From: Megalonaias nervosa
Taxonomy: Eukaryota; Mollusca; Bivalvia; Unionida; Unionidae
Direction: 5' to 3'
NCBI GenBank assembly: GCA_016617855.1
Contig: JAECUM010027029.1
Span: 16,504-80,503 of the forward strand
Length of the DNA: 64,000 bases
The notes under the pieces are model-generated. The model saw only the letters and a program-made list of their open reading frames with translations. It ran no database searches and had not been told where the DNA came from. Below, in pieces: positions 45,701 to 57,998 of this stretch. The position numbers were made by a program, and so were the translations under genes. The number at the start of each line of letters is the position of its first letter. Position 1 is the first letter of the stretch.

Positions 45701-48700
45701 TTCAATATTGTTATACCTATTACCCTATTCTGCTGATGCTGCCAACGTATATTCCATTACTGTTAATATTAACTCAACAGCCGTGCCACCAAAGCTACGA
45801 TACCACGATTACCAGCCATACTAGTGATATGCTGCTGAAGATAGTGATTATGAAGGCGAAGTGTTTTAACAGAGATTATAGAGGCGTTTGCATTTTACGA
45901 TGAAAGTGTTGGGGTTCGAGTACGAATTATTTGATTCAGCAAGCCTACTTTGATCCTTTTGTAGCTGATTATTTCGCTTTGCACTGAATGCACTATGGGT
46001 AATAAACCGATTAATTGTTCTTTACAAACAATTGGATAATTTTACTGTACGGACCGCGTGTAGCTAACGGTAAAATTAATTAAGGATCAGTGGCAAATAT
46101 TCTCCTCACTCCTTTTCAAGCATGCGAATATTTCTTACAACAACGGCAATTGGAATTTGTAATAAAATAAAGAAAAAAAAAAACCCTCATCTTTATTAAT
46201 ATTAAACAAAATCTGAATGAATCATGTCTAAATGTCGTTGATGGCTTCAGAGTGGTATCTGTGAATAAATAAATGAATAAACCGAGACCGTTGTAAATAT
46301 AAAAAGAAAGTACCAAAACTGAACATGTGTCCTTTTATATATGTTTTCCTTAATTACACATTTTGTTTTTCTTTTCTAATTTTATCATACATGCAAATAT
46401 TATATGGTGATGGCCAAAACAAATGCAAATTTGTAAATTCATGCGACTTTTTCCTTTATATCATTTCGCAAATCTTATATGTATTTTCCATTTTCATAAT
46501 AAGCAACATATGCAAAGAAATGATTAGATTATTATCTGATCGAATGTTTCTTGATTTCTAATCAATTTTCAGTGGAATTTGTATAGTATGTAAATAAATC
46601 TCACAATGAAATAGTTCCAAGAACATTTCTTTTAACTAAGTGTGAGAAAAGAGTTTCACCATTTCGCATATCCTTTGACACTGAATATATAACATCAGTG
46701 CCTCACCGCCATCAAAAAAGGGGGGAGGGGCTATTTCGCCTCATTGTAATAACACAGGAAGCATGTGATTTACTATTCGTCTCGTCTTATTCAAAGAATC
46801 GCGGGGCTACGTTACCTTGATGAGAACAGTAGTGATACATGAGCCTCATCTTGTTGTATGAAAATGTTGTAAACTAGATATAAAAGTGCTTCTGACTCGT
46901 TAATATTCTTGCCTCACCAACCTATTAATAAATTGTCAACAATGACGGTCGTATTACAGATGCGTTCAGTAAGACGCCAATTATTATACAGGAAGTGATT
47001 TTCTTTATTAGTTATCACGTGTACAAAGATTGAGCTATGAATTGTTAAATGAACTAATGCATAAAATCCACATATTCATAGCCGATTGTACTGAAGTACT
47101 TTCTTTTATACATACTGATTTTATATGTTATCGAAGGAAACTAAAACAGTCTATATTCGTTACTCAGAGCACGCTCACTTTATTTACGGTATCCATTGAC
47201 GAAAGATAATTATTTCTCTAAACTTATTTGTGAATACTTTTTTAAAAAATCTTAAAACGTCCGCATAAATTAAGACTTCACGTTTTTTAAATTGCGTGCA
47301 ATTTCTTTTGGTTTAATATGAGTATATTTTCACATAACCTAGATTTGTGACGTCAAATTTTTATTTCGAACTAACGACAAAAGAAAACAGTCATCGACAG
47401 ATATATTGACAATTTTATCATTTCCCGTTACAAATTTGTTTAGGTGAAGAAGACTTAAATTAGATCGACTTTGATAACACAATGGTATTAAATTCAAGGC
47501 AGTGTAAATATATGCGCTTTCCCATATGTAGATGACCTTCAGGTCATTGTGAACTTTGGGGCATAAATATGACAGTAATAGGCAGATTGAAAAATACTCA
47601 GACAGACAAATAAGCAAAAATATAATGATTCATTTTTGTCTTGTCTTGTTTTTCACCCCTAACCATCAATAACTATTTCAGACTGATGTATCTAAACAAG
47701 ATTCCCACTAAAAAGAAATGCTGCGTGAAGTCAAAGAAATACTACATTTCCACACTTTAAGTAAGAACTGCATTTAAGCATTACCAGCTAAAACCTTCAA
47801 TACTTAAATCTATCAAAACTATATCATCCCATGTACCTTACATTTTTCCCTACCACACGAATTTGTGCTACGAACATTTACAACTAACTATATTCTTACT
47901 CTGTTCTAAAAAGGTATAACAGATCTAACTTCTACACTGTCAACATATCACTCATACAACATCCACGTTTTGGTTTTACATAAATCCATGTTTGTTTGTA
48001 CCCCCTTCCGAACTCTATAACGAAAATCTTTAATGCGATAAAAATGCATAGAACTTAGTCATTTCATTCATTGATTTATAATTTCTAACCTGACTGTGAC
48101 CAAGGTGGCGCTAACACTGTCATCCTCGGCGCGTTTCATGCTTAACAGTTTTTCCACACTAACACGGCGACATTTTGCGTCCACTATGGGCGAGTCTATT
48201 TTCCTGCGAAAACGGGCTGATGCAGTTCATCCTATTCGGTAACTGCCGGATAATTCCGTAAATCACCATAAGGTTGAGAGTTATATCCCTTTGCACACAT
48301 GTACATAGAATTACACAGCTTGTTAAATCTACGTGAAAGGCAAACTGATAGTTATTATTCTTTTCTTTGCTTGATTCGACAATGTGAGCATCTGAAGCAG
48401 ACGACGCAATAATTTCCATCTTTATACATGATTGTGTAGTCGTGAACACACCCCTTCGCTGAAAATAGACTTGCCCAGGAATTGGAAATGGCCGGCGAGC
48501 AGGGTCGTCTTTCTTTACACTAAAAACTTCAGTTGGTATGAAACGCGCAGACCGTAACGAAGTTGTGTTGTTTCATGATGACGAAGCAGACTGGATAAAG
48601 GCGAACCTGCTCCAACCATATCACCAGTTCATCCTATGGCTCAGTGAGTGCAGGAGAGAGACGAGTTCTTTCTAGTTGCTGTGGTTTGCAGATCAAGGAC

Positions 48701-49820
48701 AAGTAGTCTGATTCATATGGACAGCATGGGAGGTTCTTTCCAGACAGACTGGCATTATATTTTAACTTGTGTTCAAGTGTGTTACTGACCAAAATAAAAA
48801 TACGATCTTGTACCATGTACATGTGTATATTATTTAAATTTTATTTGTACCTGTATTATATTTCATTTCCATATGTCATCCACAAGTAAAGCAAACATCC
48901 TTGTAATCTGAACATTAATATTTTCTAAGATATGTACATTTGACCATTTTTGTCTCCAATAATTGTCTTGTAATAATTTAGACCAGCATATACTTCTTAG
49001 TCTTTCTAGGGATAAACATTTACAACAATACGATTTACTAAGGTCTGTTCGATTTAAACATGCATGGTACCCAGGGAAGGCAGTTTAATAAATAAAAAAT
49101 AATTCATACCGGACATTAGGATCTACTCGAGAAATGAAAATGAAATAACATTTAAAATTGCATCTGTATATGATTACTAAGAAGTAGTGTTGTACATTCA
49201 TTAAAAACATTTTTGATAAGAAAAGACAAAATTTCAAACTTCTCCACAACGTGACATACAATTTTACTTTGTATGTACTTTTGTTTTTAGCACGTAAACC
49301 AAAATACTCGTAAAACTGACTGCTGGAAGCATTACTAAATTTATGTGTATCATTTCACCATCTTATCTGTGTGCACCCTCCAAGTGACAGATTAGATGCC
49401 TTATTAGTATGGACTTTTAAAAAAGTGGTTCCGTACATCTTATTTGCAACATAATGAAACATGAGCTTTGCCTGACTCTTTAGATGAGACAAATACACTG
49501 ACATAACAAAGTAACAAATCAGTCGTGCCTAATTTACACATAAAACACATTATATAAGGAAAACCTTTGCATTGTTCATGAGTGCATTGGCCAGAACAAA
49601 GATTTCGTAAGTTTCATGCATGAATAGCATGCATTGTTTTAAAAAGTTATTCACTTAATGCCTGAATCCTTAAGATATTTGGAAGGAGGAGGGAACAATG
49701 GTGAAGATTGTATGTTTTGATGATTACAGTGCTGAAATTGGGAATTGATTATCAAAGACAATATATTACGACTCCATGGTGTGAAACTAAGAAAGAGAAA
49801 GAAGCGAACCTCAGCACGTA
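42800..49820. other. Mostly unrecognised non-coding DNA
   Basis: Short ORFs (such as 45186-45461 and 45592-45903 plus, 48159-48449 minus) show no domain, no paired splice pattern I trust and no repeat-family identity. Noted items are a T-rich tract (43185-43221) and a 27-bp tandem duplication (AAGCAAGCAGTGCAATTCTA type) at 44577-44632. Confidence 0.5.
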
Positions 49821-49829
49821 CATATACCA

Positions 49830-50450
49830 AATAATTTATTTATCTATGTAATTTATGCTACAAAGTGAAAACTTGAGAAGAACTTACAGTATTGTGAAAT
49901 AAATCCCAAATAATCCTAAATGTTCTAGCACAAGTACAAATGTTTTGAATGTTTAGATGAATTCCAATATTGAATGTGCTGATATACCAATAGTATTGAT
50001 GTATCACAACGATCTAATCCAAAATCTGTTTGAATGAATTCACAAAATAACCCTAAAGTAGTGTTTTAGGCGTATAAAATGTCAACGAGCACTTTGAAAT
50101 TCCAATAAATAATGTAAATAAATGATTACTCTCAAATTATATCTGAACACAACAGTAAATGATTCTACAAGACTGAACTTAAATTAGGAATGAATAATTG
50201 TTACCTCATTTTATATATACTAATTTAACTCGAACTACGACACAATAGAATGTCCATGATGTGGGTCATTTCATGCGAAAAAAAAAAATTCACAAATTCA
50301 TAAACAACACCAGGCCCTGAACTTAAATTCAAGCAAAGATCTTTATAAAAAGTTACAAAAGTCAGATAGACCAACTCCTCAGTCGATAAAATAGTCAGGA
50401 TATTTTTTCCTCCTGTAAACCATCTCGGCTGCAGTTGCATACATTGATTT
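49830..50450. repeat. Diverged direct repeat, copy 1 (partner 52440-53030)
   Basis: The two stretches share GAACTTACAGTATTGTGAA, AAATCCCAAATAATCC, ATGAATTCCAATATTGA, TATATCTGAACACAACAGTA, AGGAATGAATAATT and GATGTGGGTCA in the same order, about 2.6 kb apart. Confidence 0.85.
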
Positions 50451-50479
50451 GTGGATGACATGAACCAAGTGGATATTCT

Positions 50480-51690
50480 TTATCCTTAGTGTCTACCTTT
50501 GTCTTCATTCTCGAATTCTCTGCTATCCGTTTGGGGTTGGAATGCGTGTATACACCCTTTCTGTCTTAGTAAGATATGCAGTCCAGTGTCCATTTTTCTT
50601 ACTAAATGTAATGTGGTACCTGAAAAAATAGTATGTGTTTATTACTATAGAAATTATCCAACATTTGGGTGTTGAACGAGGGTAAACATATTTATAATTT
50701 TATTAAAAGCACTTTATCGACATCATGAACAATAACAATTTTTGGCACGATTACACTATGTTCCAATTGATCGCAGACAGAAGTCACAGCATCCATACAA
50801 TTGTATAATTAATAAGGTGATAATTATTTTCAAGATGCCACAAAATATCATCACGATATAGGTAAATCTTGATGATAGTTCTGTCAGTGGTTGGAGACAA
50901 GTAATGAAGATATAGCAGTCACGCGACTATATTCAAGTTGTAGAAGAAGTTGCTGTCGCTAACTGGTCTTTAATTATACATTCAACACATGATTGGCTAC
51001 ATCATGCAGATTAAATTGGAGCTGAGTGCCATTTCCATGTACACTTAACCTGCTGACCTTGTCTTTTTGGATATGTATCGAACCTGGGACCCGTGGTTTG
51101 CAAGTTTAACAGTAACATCTGAGCTACTGTGTCTTTATGTTGATAAATAACAAACCGAACAAATACCAGTGGACATAATATATCTGTTACATGACTTAAA
51201 CCTGGATAATGAAGTGAAAAGTAAAGCTAAATATTGCTCTTTATGACACATAACTCTCATTAACTCTTTCCAAACCTCTACTTGTATAAACAATATGACT
51301 GAGCAAAGTATAGTTTCAATAATGTCTGTTCTTTGTTTTATCCTAGGGGAAAAGTCGTCTTACATTCACACTTTGCAAGTGTATATGAAATTGAATAACC
51401 GTATAATTTCACATCACTAAAGAAACACATTTTGTTGTAAAAACATTTGACTTATTAGTACGATGGTTCTCTGGGCCATAACCTACATTAAAATATAAAT
51501 TTGAAATATTAAAGTAGTACTCACATAGTCTCTCATTTGTTGTTCAGAGGAACATACCTGTTGACATGAATGTTGTCGTTAATAGCAACCACGATTTTGC
51601 GGATCCCATATAAAGGTAGTGTGTGCAAAACATTTGACACAATAAAGCAATATCAGGTTGTGGAATACTTCTATCTCTGCAGTGTTCCTA
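50480..51690 (-). pseudogene. Possible transposase-derived pseudo-exons
   Basis: On the minus strand a block at about 51688-51560 lies between an acceptor-like TTTTAG and a donor-like CAG|GTATGT. Its frames read TAEIEVFHNLILLYCVK and then, in another frame, KIVVAINDNIHVNRYVP. A second block at about 50635-50540 reads YHITFSKKNGHWTAYLTKTE and then VYTRIPTPNG before a stop. The word order recalls a DDE-type transposase-like family common in aquatic animals (HTG-E-HN.LL.Y.PK ... ARTQLA..DHN ... W..). Frames are broken and resemblance is from memory, so confidence is low. Confidence 0.3.
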
Positions 51691-52030
51691 AAACATGAAA
51701 TAAGACATAATGCGTAAACTTAAGTTCTATTCATTCTAATATTTTAGTACGTAATAGAAGAGGAAAGATATCTATCTTAGACTTATGCTTAAAACGTTTT
51801 GGCAATTTTTAATGAAAAGGTAAATATCATGACCAATAATTTTTTTCAGTGCAACAGTCTGATTCCTATTCTTAAAAGTCTGAGGTGAAATGGTATCAAG
51901 TTACTCTACCTATAAATCTTAAAAATGTGTTTGCCCTGACGCTGCTGTTTATATAACGTCTATATTTTAATACGTTCCTGGAATGTTCTCACACTACTCA
52001 CCTATAATGTGCTCAAAATGGTATTAAATC

Positions 52031-52033
<3 letters not shown>

Positions 52034-52061
<28 letters not shown>
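52034..52061. repeat. Poly-A tract
   Basis: An A run of about 28, possibly a retroelement or retrocopy tail, but no matching body is recognised upstream. Confidence 0.9.
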
Positions 52062-52065
<4 letters not shown>

Positions 52066-52439
52066 GACTTTCGTATTCAATTCACCCAGCTTCACGGACT
52101 TTTCTTTGGTTTCCTTACCGCGACAAGTTGACTAATTTTGAGTCCTTCTATTTCATTCTAAATATCAACTTCTAGGTCTTTACCAAATTATATATTGCGT
52201 TGTCACCCTGTTTCGGTCGACTTCTGCCTCTACGACAACGGTAGTGTATCTTTACAAATCTCCTCCAATAGCATATGGTAAGTTCTATTCTCCTCAGAGG
52301 CAGAAACTATACCTTGTCCTTTTTGAACCGTCTCGGTTTTCTCGTGAATCGGGGAAAATTCTACCATCACCAACCCCAGTATGTTCTCCACCTAGGTATG
52401 GAGGCTGTAACTGTTACGAATCTATGGTCTTAAACTAAA

Positions 52440-53030
52440 CAACATAAAAAGTGAAAACATAATGTTTATTTTTAATCAAGAAATAAATTTAATTTCTAAG
52501 TCACAAATTGAAGAGTTAAGAGGAACTTACAGTATTGTGAATTAAATCCCAAATAATCCTTAATGCTATATCACAAGTCCAAAAGTAAAGAATTTTCTAA
52601 ATGAATTCCAATATTGAGTTTGTTGACATACAATAGTCTCAAATGGGTTGATATGCAAAATATCGATGTACCACAATGATATAATCAGGAATATCTATGA
52701 ATGAGCTCGTTATAATCCAAAACTAGTGATTTTGTCCAAAATGTCAATGAACACTCTCTAGTTCCAATGTAATAATTTGAATAAATGGTTCCTTTCAAAT
52801 TATATCTGAACACAACAGTAAATAATTCCCCTGAGTGAACTTAAAGGTAGGAATGAATAATTTTGTCGAAAACAACCCTATCTTAAAACCCAAGACACAG
52901 TAAAATGACCAAGATGTGGGTCAGAAGTTCCCTTCCAGAAGATTCCAAGCCTGTAAGTTAGGCCAGACCCTGAACTCCAACATTAGCAAAGAACCTTTTT
53001 ATGACATACAAACATGACAAAAACCAAGAG
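52440..53030. repeat. Diverged direct repeat, copy 2 (partner 49830-50450)
   Basis: Ordered blocks are shared with 49830-50450, including CCAGACCCTGAACT-like and AGCAAAGA-CTTTTTAT-like ends. This indicates a partial local duplication or two insertions of the same repeat. Confidence 0.85.
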
Positions 53031-53683
53031 ACTAGTCAGGTAGGATAAACCCGCACCCTCATCAATGGACAAAGTTAAGGCACACAATAAGAATAAAATA
53101 TATATAACAATAACCAATCTGAATCACGTACGTCTCGTTCATGTCTGCCTTATGTTGGTTGTCATTTCCAGCAAGAATTTCAGTTCTAACAACTCCTCCG
53201 GTTATTCAAGCAGCAGCGGATTTGATCCCGCTGGTCTGCCTTATATGCGTCCTTTACAAATGATTTTGTTGGTTCAGTGGTGCCTTTTTATAGTCGACTC
53301 AGTCAAAATGTCTATATCATGAATGATGCACGATAATTCCTGAGTCAGTGGGGCAACCACAGTTGGCTCACGATAGGAATTCCTCTGGAGAAGCCCCATC
53401 TAAGAAGTGACGATGTGTACAGATGCCAGGACATACGGTTGGGAGCTTACTTGTGGCCTGGCTTTGAATACAGTCGACAGCAAATGGGATCCTAAGGAAA
53501 TGCTTCTTCACATAAACATCCATATGAAAGATATTATAAATGCCTTTCAGTTCTAGAAGGATATACTTTACAAGAAAGCAGTACTGTTTATGTTGGACAA
53601 TCTGTAGTTGTGATTTACCTCCGTAAACATTGGAAGACCAATTTGCTTGACCGAAGCGTGCTGGTTTCTTCGTCTCGGGTTTT

Positions 53684-53685
<2 letters not shown>

Positions 53686-53728
<43 letters not shown>

Positions 53729-53748
53729 NNNNNNNNNNNNNNNNNNNN
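53686..53748. repeat. (CT)n microsatellite ending in a 20-N assembly gap
   Basis: The CT tract runs from about 53686 to 53728, then 20 Ns occupy 53729-53748. The gap size is nominal, so true distance and ORFs across it are unreliable. Confidence 0.98.
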
Positions 53749-54676
53749 AAAAAGGTTGACCCTCTATATGTTCATCTATACGACAAAACACGTAATTCAA
53801 GTTCACCAATAGTGGAAACTTCATGTAAATAAACGAAGCTACACAGAAGGTTCAGCTTGAAAATGGAAACAAAGATGGATCTATACACACAGATAACAAA
53901 GTAAATCCCATAAACAGCCAGCTTATTTGCATCAAGTTATAAAAGGATATAATTTGAACAAGTCGCAAATCTTAGCAACTTTTCAAGAAATGAAGTGAAT
54001 TTAACGGGGTTAATGAAACATATTTTATAAGAACCAATTATGGTTTACTATGACAACAATGAAATAAAAGTTAAAATAGGATAGGAATATGAAAGTTAAA
54101 ATTGATGTCATATATGTTTCTCCTTGTTGTAAGAAACTTAGGGATTGCCCATGTAATTTGGAAAAGGGAAAAGGGGCTAAACAAAATTGCAAAATTATAA
54201 ATTTCCAGCCCTCAAAGAGCTTGAAAAAAATTTTCGCTCTGATTTGTGAACAAAAATCACTTATTATATCCATTATATTAGTTGAAAAGAATTAATTATC
54301 TTAAAGTAACAGAGACAAATTATATTTTAAAGGAAAACCCAAGCCTCCCCCCCCCTGCCAAAATATGTGGTTGGTCCTTAGCATTTAATTATTCTCCTTA
54401 GATACAGCTATTGCAGAAAATGTAAAATTCTTGTAAAGTTTCTTTCGCTTCATAATGTCATGCAGGGTAAATGATGATATTGTATGTGTCATGTCTTACT
54501 TTCTACGAACCTCCTAGCAGTCTGAACTCATCTCAAGTCTTAGCCTATTGCACAAATATGTTCATATGAAGAGTTCTTTGGAACAATAATTTTGCCATAC
54601 TAAACGTATGGATAATTATTTTCAAAAGAACTCTTTAGAAAAGCAACATGTTTGCATCTCTTCCCTATATGCATTA

Positions 54677-55085
54677 TTAATCCCATGATGTTCGTCCTTC
54701 GGTCTCGAAGACGACCATGACTTCAGATCTGGGCTGGTCTGTGAGTGCCCAGATGGCTGGTGAGGCCAATCTGCGCTCTGAAGAATCTAGGGCAATGAGG
54801 ACAGAGAATTGCCGGGGGCTGGATGGACTGAAGGTCGGCGCTGGCTCTGCTCTTCCTCTGCTGACGTTTCTGCTTGGCCTCGTTGATCCGGTGCTCTTCA
54901 AATGCAGCTGCGCCTGAGTTGATCTGGTGACGCCAGGCAGCGCGGTCTTCGGCCAGCTGCTCCCAGCTGTCTGGGTCAATGCCACAGGACTTCATGTAGG
55001 CTTTGAGCGTGTCCTTGAACCGTTTCTTTTGGCCTCCTCGGGAACGCTTGCCTTCAGCGAGTTCCCCATAGAACAGTCTCTTGTC
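54677..55085 (-). pseudogene. LINE C-terminal region with C2H2 zinc finger
   Basis: After the frame shift near 55085 the original frame reads KRLFYGELAEGKRSRGGQKK and continues through YMKSCGIDPDSWEQLAEDRA to CPHCPRFFRAQIGLTSHLGT plus H, a CxxC-x12-HxxxH finger that probably binds the element RNA or DNA. It stops at 54723; an overlapping frame reaches 54677 (VMVVFETEGRTS). Confidence 0.8.
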
Positions 55086-56692
55086 ATCTCTGCTCTCTGG
55101 AGGACTTCTGTGTCAGGAGTCTTGTCCTGCCATTTGATGTGGAGCAGTTTTCTGAGGCAGCGCATGTGGAAGGAGTTCAGCTGTTTTGCATGGCGACTGT
55201 ACACCGTCCATGTCTCACAGGCGTACAAGAGGGAGGGCAGTACTACTGCGCGGTACACCTTGAGCTTGGTTGGCAGGCTGATTCCTCTTCTGTTCCACAC
55301 AGTATTGTGAAGTCTGCCGAAGGCTGCACTTGCACGAGCAATCCTGAAAGTGACCTCTTCATCGATGGAGACTGTGCGCGACAAGGTGCTGCCAAGGTAG
55401 ATGAACTTGTCAGCAACAGCGAGCTTCTGGCCATCAACGGTAATGCTGGGTTCGGAGTAGGGGACTGAGGGTGCAGGCTGGTACATGATTTCGGTCTTCT
55501 TCGTACTTATTGTGAGTCCGAAGTCCGTGCAGGCTTTGGAGAACCGATCCAAACTTTCTTGCATGTCAGACTGAGTACCAGCATTCAATGCGCTGTCGTC
55601 AGCAAAGAGTAAGTCGCAGATGGTGTCTTCCTGGACTTTGGTCTTAGCCTGCAGTCTTCTCAGGTTGAAGATGTTCCCATCAGTCCTGAACCGGATGTCG
55701 ATGCCAATGTCACCCTCACGGAAAGCATCGGTCAGCATCGCTGTGAACATCATGCTGAACAGGGTCGGGGCAAGAACGCAGCCCTGCTTGACACTGTTTG
55801 TCACTGGAAAGGGCAGGGAGAACTCTCCATCATCCTGTACTCTGGTGAGCATGCCATCGTGGAACAGTCTGACCATGGTGATGAACTTCTCAGGGCATCC
55901 GAACTTTGCCATGATCCTCCACAGACCTTCACGACTCACAGTGTCAAAAGCCTTTGTGAGGTCCACAAAAGTGGTGTAGAGGCTGACGTTCTGCTCTTGG
56001 CATTTCTCCTGGAGTTGCCTGGTTGCGAAGATCATGTCCACGGTGCCCCGATCCTGCCTGAAGCCGCACTGACTCTCTGGTAGCAAGCCTTGCTCCAAGT
56101 GGACGGTCAGTCGATTTAGCAGAATTCTGGCCAGTATCTTCCCTGCGATGGATAATAGGGAGATGCCACGGTGGTTGTCGCATGCTTGCCGGTTCCCCTT
56201 CCGCTTGTAGAGGTGGACAATAGAGGCGTCTTTGAACTCCTGCGGAATCTTCTCCTGGTTCCACACAGACTGGAAGAGGTCAGTAAGCTTCTGCGTCAGT
56301 CGGAGACCACCAGCTGCGTAGACTTCCGCTGGGATGGAGTCAGAATCCGGGGCTTTGCCACTGGATAGACTTTCAATTGCCTTCTCTACTTCTGTGAAAC
56401 TTGGCGAATCCGAGAGGGAAGCGTTGGTTGGGACGTGGGGCAGGCGAGCGATGGCTTCAGCGTTGATGGAGGAAGGACGGTTGAGGACACTGTCGAAGTG
56501 TTCTGCCCAACGCTTGAGAATCTCTTCCTTATCAGTGATCAGCGTGTTCCCATCTGCACTGAGGAGGGGGGAAGATCCTGATTTAGTGGGACCGTAGATT
56601 GTCTTGAGAGCCTCGTAAAACCTCTTCATGTCATTGCGGTCTGCATACGACTGGATCTCGTCCGCCTTCTTGCTCAGCCATGTGTCTTGCAT
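54992..56692 (-). CDS. LINE reverse transcriptase ORF, 566 aa
   Basis: A long open frame carrying the whole RT: GKAPDSDSIPAEVYAAGG, FKDASIVHLYKRKGNRQACD then NHRGISLLSIAGKILARILL, PESQCGFRQDRGTVDMIF, YTTFVDLTKAFDTVSREGLW (first Asp), SVKQGCVLAPTLFSMMFTAM, and the catalytic CDLLFADDSAL (FADD in place of YADD). A thumb region follows (KFIYLGSTLSRTVSIDEEVT, RRGISLPTKLKVYRAVVLPS, YACETWTVYSRHAKQL). The native frame is lost near 55080-55090, after AEMTRD; the ORF tail after that is out of frame. It copies LINE RNA into DNA at the nicked target. Confidence 0.9.
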   Translation of the reverse strand: MQDTWLSKKADEIQSYADRNDMKRFYEALKTIYGPTKSGSSPLLSADGNTLITDKEEILKRWAEHFDSVLNRPSSINAEAIARLPHVPTNASLSDSPSFTEVEKAIESLSSGKAPDSDSIPAEVYAAGGLRLTQKLTDLFQSVWNQEKIPQEFKDASIVHLYKRKGNRQACDNHRGISLLSIAGKILARILLNRLTVHLEQGLLPESQCGFRQDRGTVDMIFATRQLQEKCQEQNVSLYTTFVDLTKAFDTVSREGLWRIMAKFGCPEKFITMVRLFHDGMLTRVQDDGEFSLPFPVTNSVKQGCVLAPTLFSMMFTAMLTDAFREGDIGIDIRFRTDGNIFNLRRLQAKTKVQEDTICDLLFADDSALNAGTQSDMQESLDRFSKACTDFGLTISTKKTEIMYQPAPSVPYSEPSITVDGQKLAVADKFIYLGSTLSRTVSIDEEVTFRIARASAAFGRLHNTVWNRRGISLPTKLKVYRAVVLPSLLYACETWTVYSRHAKQLNSFHMRCLRKLLHIKWQDKTPDTEVLQRAEMTRDCSMGNSLKASVPEEAKRNGSRTRSKPT

Positions 56693-57998
56693 CTGTCGGA
56701 GCTCTCTCTCTGCACTGTTCTTCTGATATTGGCGAATGCAGCTTTCTTAGATGTGGAGTGCGGGTCATTTAGTAGCGCTCTGTGTATGCGGTGTTTTTCG
56801 TCAAGCAGTTCTTGAATGCGATCATCGTTATCATCGAACCAGTCCTGGTGCTTGCGCGTGGTAGAGCCTACCACATCGGCGGAGATGGAGTAGACAACAT
56901 CCCGAAGGGACGCCCAATCAGACTCTACATCATGTGAGCCTAGAGGGATGGCTTCCAGCTTGTTGTCTAGTTCGTCTGCAAGGGACTGCTTCACTGAATC
57001 GTTTTTCAGCTTGGAGACGTTCAGTCGCTTCAGCGTCTTGCTTCCTTGAGGACGTCTAGGAGGCTGTATCCTGATGTTAAGTTTGGAGATGATCAGCCTG
57101 TAGTCAGTCAAGCACTCGGCTCCACACATAGCCTTCGTCACTCTGACGTCCTGCCTGTCTTTCTGTCGCACTATGACGTAGTCGAGCAGATGCCAGTGCT
57201 TGGAGCGTGGGTGCATCCATGACGTCTTGTTGCGAAGTGGTAGGCGGAAGACAGAGTTAGTGATGAGCAGTTCGTGCGCTGCACAAGTTTTCAGCAGTAG
57301 GAGGCCATTGCTGTTACAGCTGCCAATCCCATTTTTTCCCAGCACTCCTTCCCATGAGGTGTGATCTGCGCCAACCCGGGCGTTAAAGTCACCAAGGATG
57401 ATGAGTTTATCTGTTCTGGGCACGGCAGCAATAGTGGATCTCAGTTCATCGTAGAACTTGTCCTTGATCTCATCAGGGTTTGTCAGTGTTGGGGCGTAGG
57501 CGCTGACTAGTGTGGCATATCGCTTTCTTGGGAGCGGCAGTCGAACGGTCATCAGACGATCGTTGATGCCTTTAGGTGGGCCGACTGTCTTGTTGACCAG
57601 GTTGGACTTGATGGCAAACCCAACTCCAGCCTCGCGACGTTCTTCCTTGCTGCGTCCAATCCAAAAGAAGGTGTAACCTGCACTTACCTCTGACAGTTGA
57701 CCTTCGTCGGCAAATCGGGTCTCGCTGAGTGCTGCAATCTGGACTTGTACCTGTTCAGCTCTCTGGCAATCAAGGCAGTCCGTCTTTCAGGCCTTTCAGT
57801 CCCGGCCCGATCCATGAGTGTGCGCACGTTCCATGCGCCTAAGGTGAGAGTTGTCAACTTGATCTGTTTCTTTGTTTTCTTTGTTTTCTTACCGCTGGAG
57901 TGGGATCCCCGCCAGCCGCGGTAAGCTGGCCAGGGTAAGATGAAGTAGACAATGTTTAGGACACCTTTTCTAGTCCCTTCCTCTTGCTGTGGAGGCAA
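56674..57998 (-). pseudogene. LINE APE-type endonuclease domain
   Basis: The domain nicks target DNA for target-primed reverse transcription. The first frame (57998-57684) holds LTLGAWNVRTLMD (Asn of the WNV/N motif) and RRTALIARELNRYK. A one-base shift near 57754 breaks it. The second frame, from about 57552, has LVSAYAPT, LIILGDFNARVG (Asp-Asn), SWMHPRSKHWHLLDYVIV (Asp) and CLTDYRLIISKL, where the family has the catalytic His in TDH. Here it is Tyr, a single C-to-T change. The linker continues (HQDWFDDNDDRIQELLDEKH) to a two-base CT expansion near 56702-56712, where the RT frame takes over. Confidence 0.9.
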
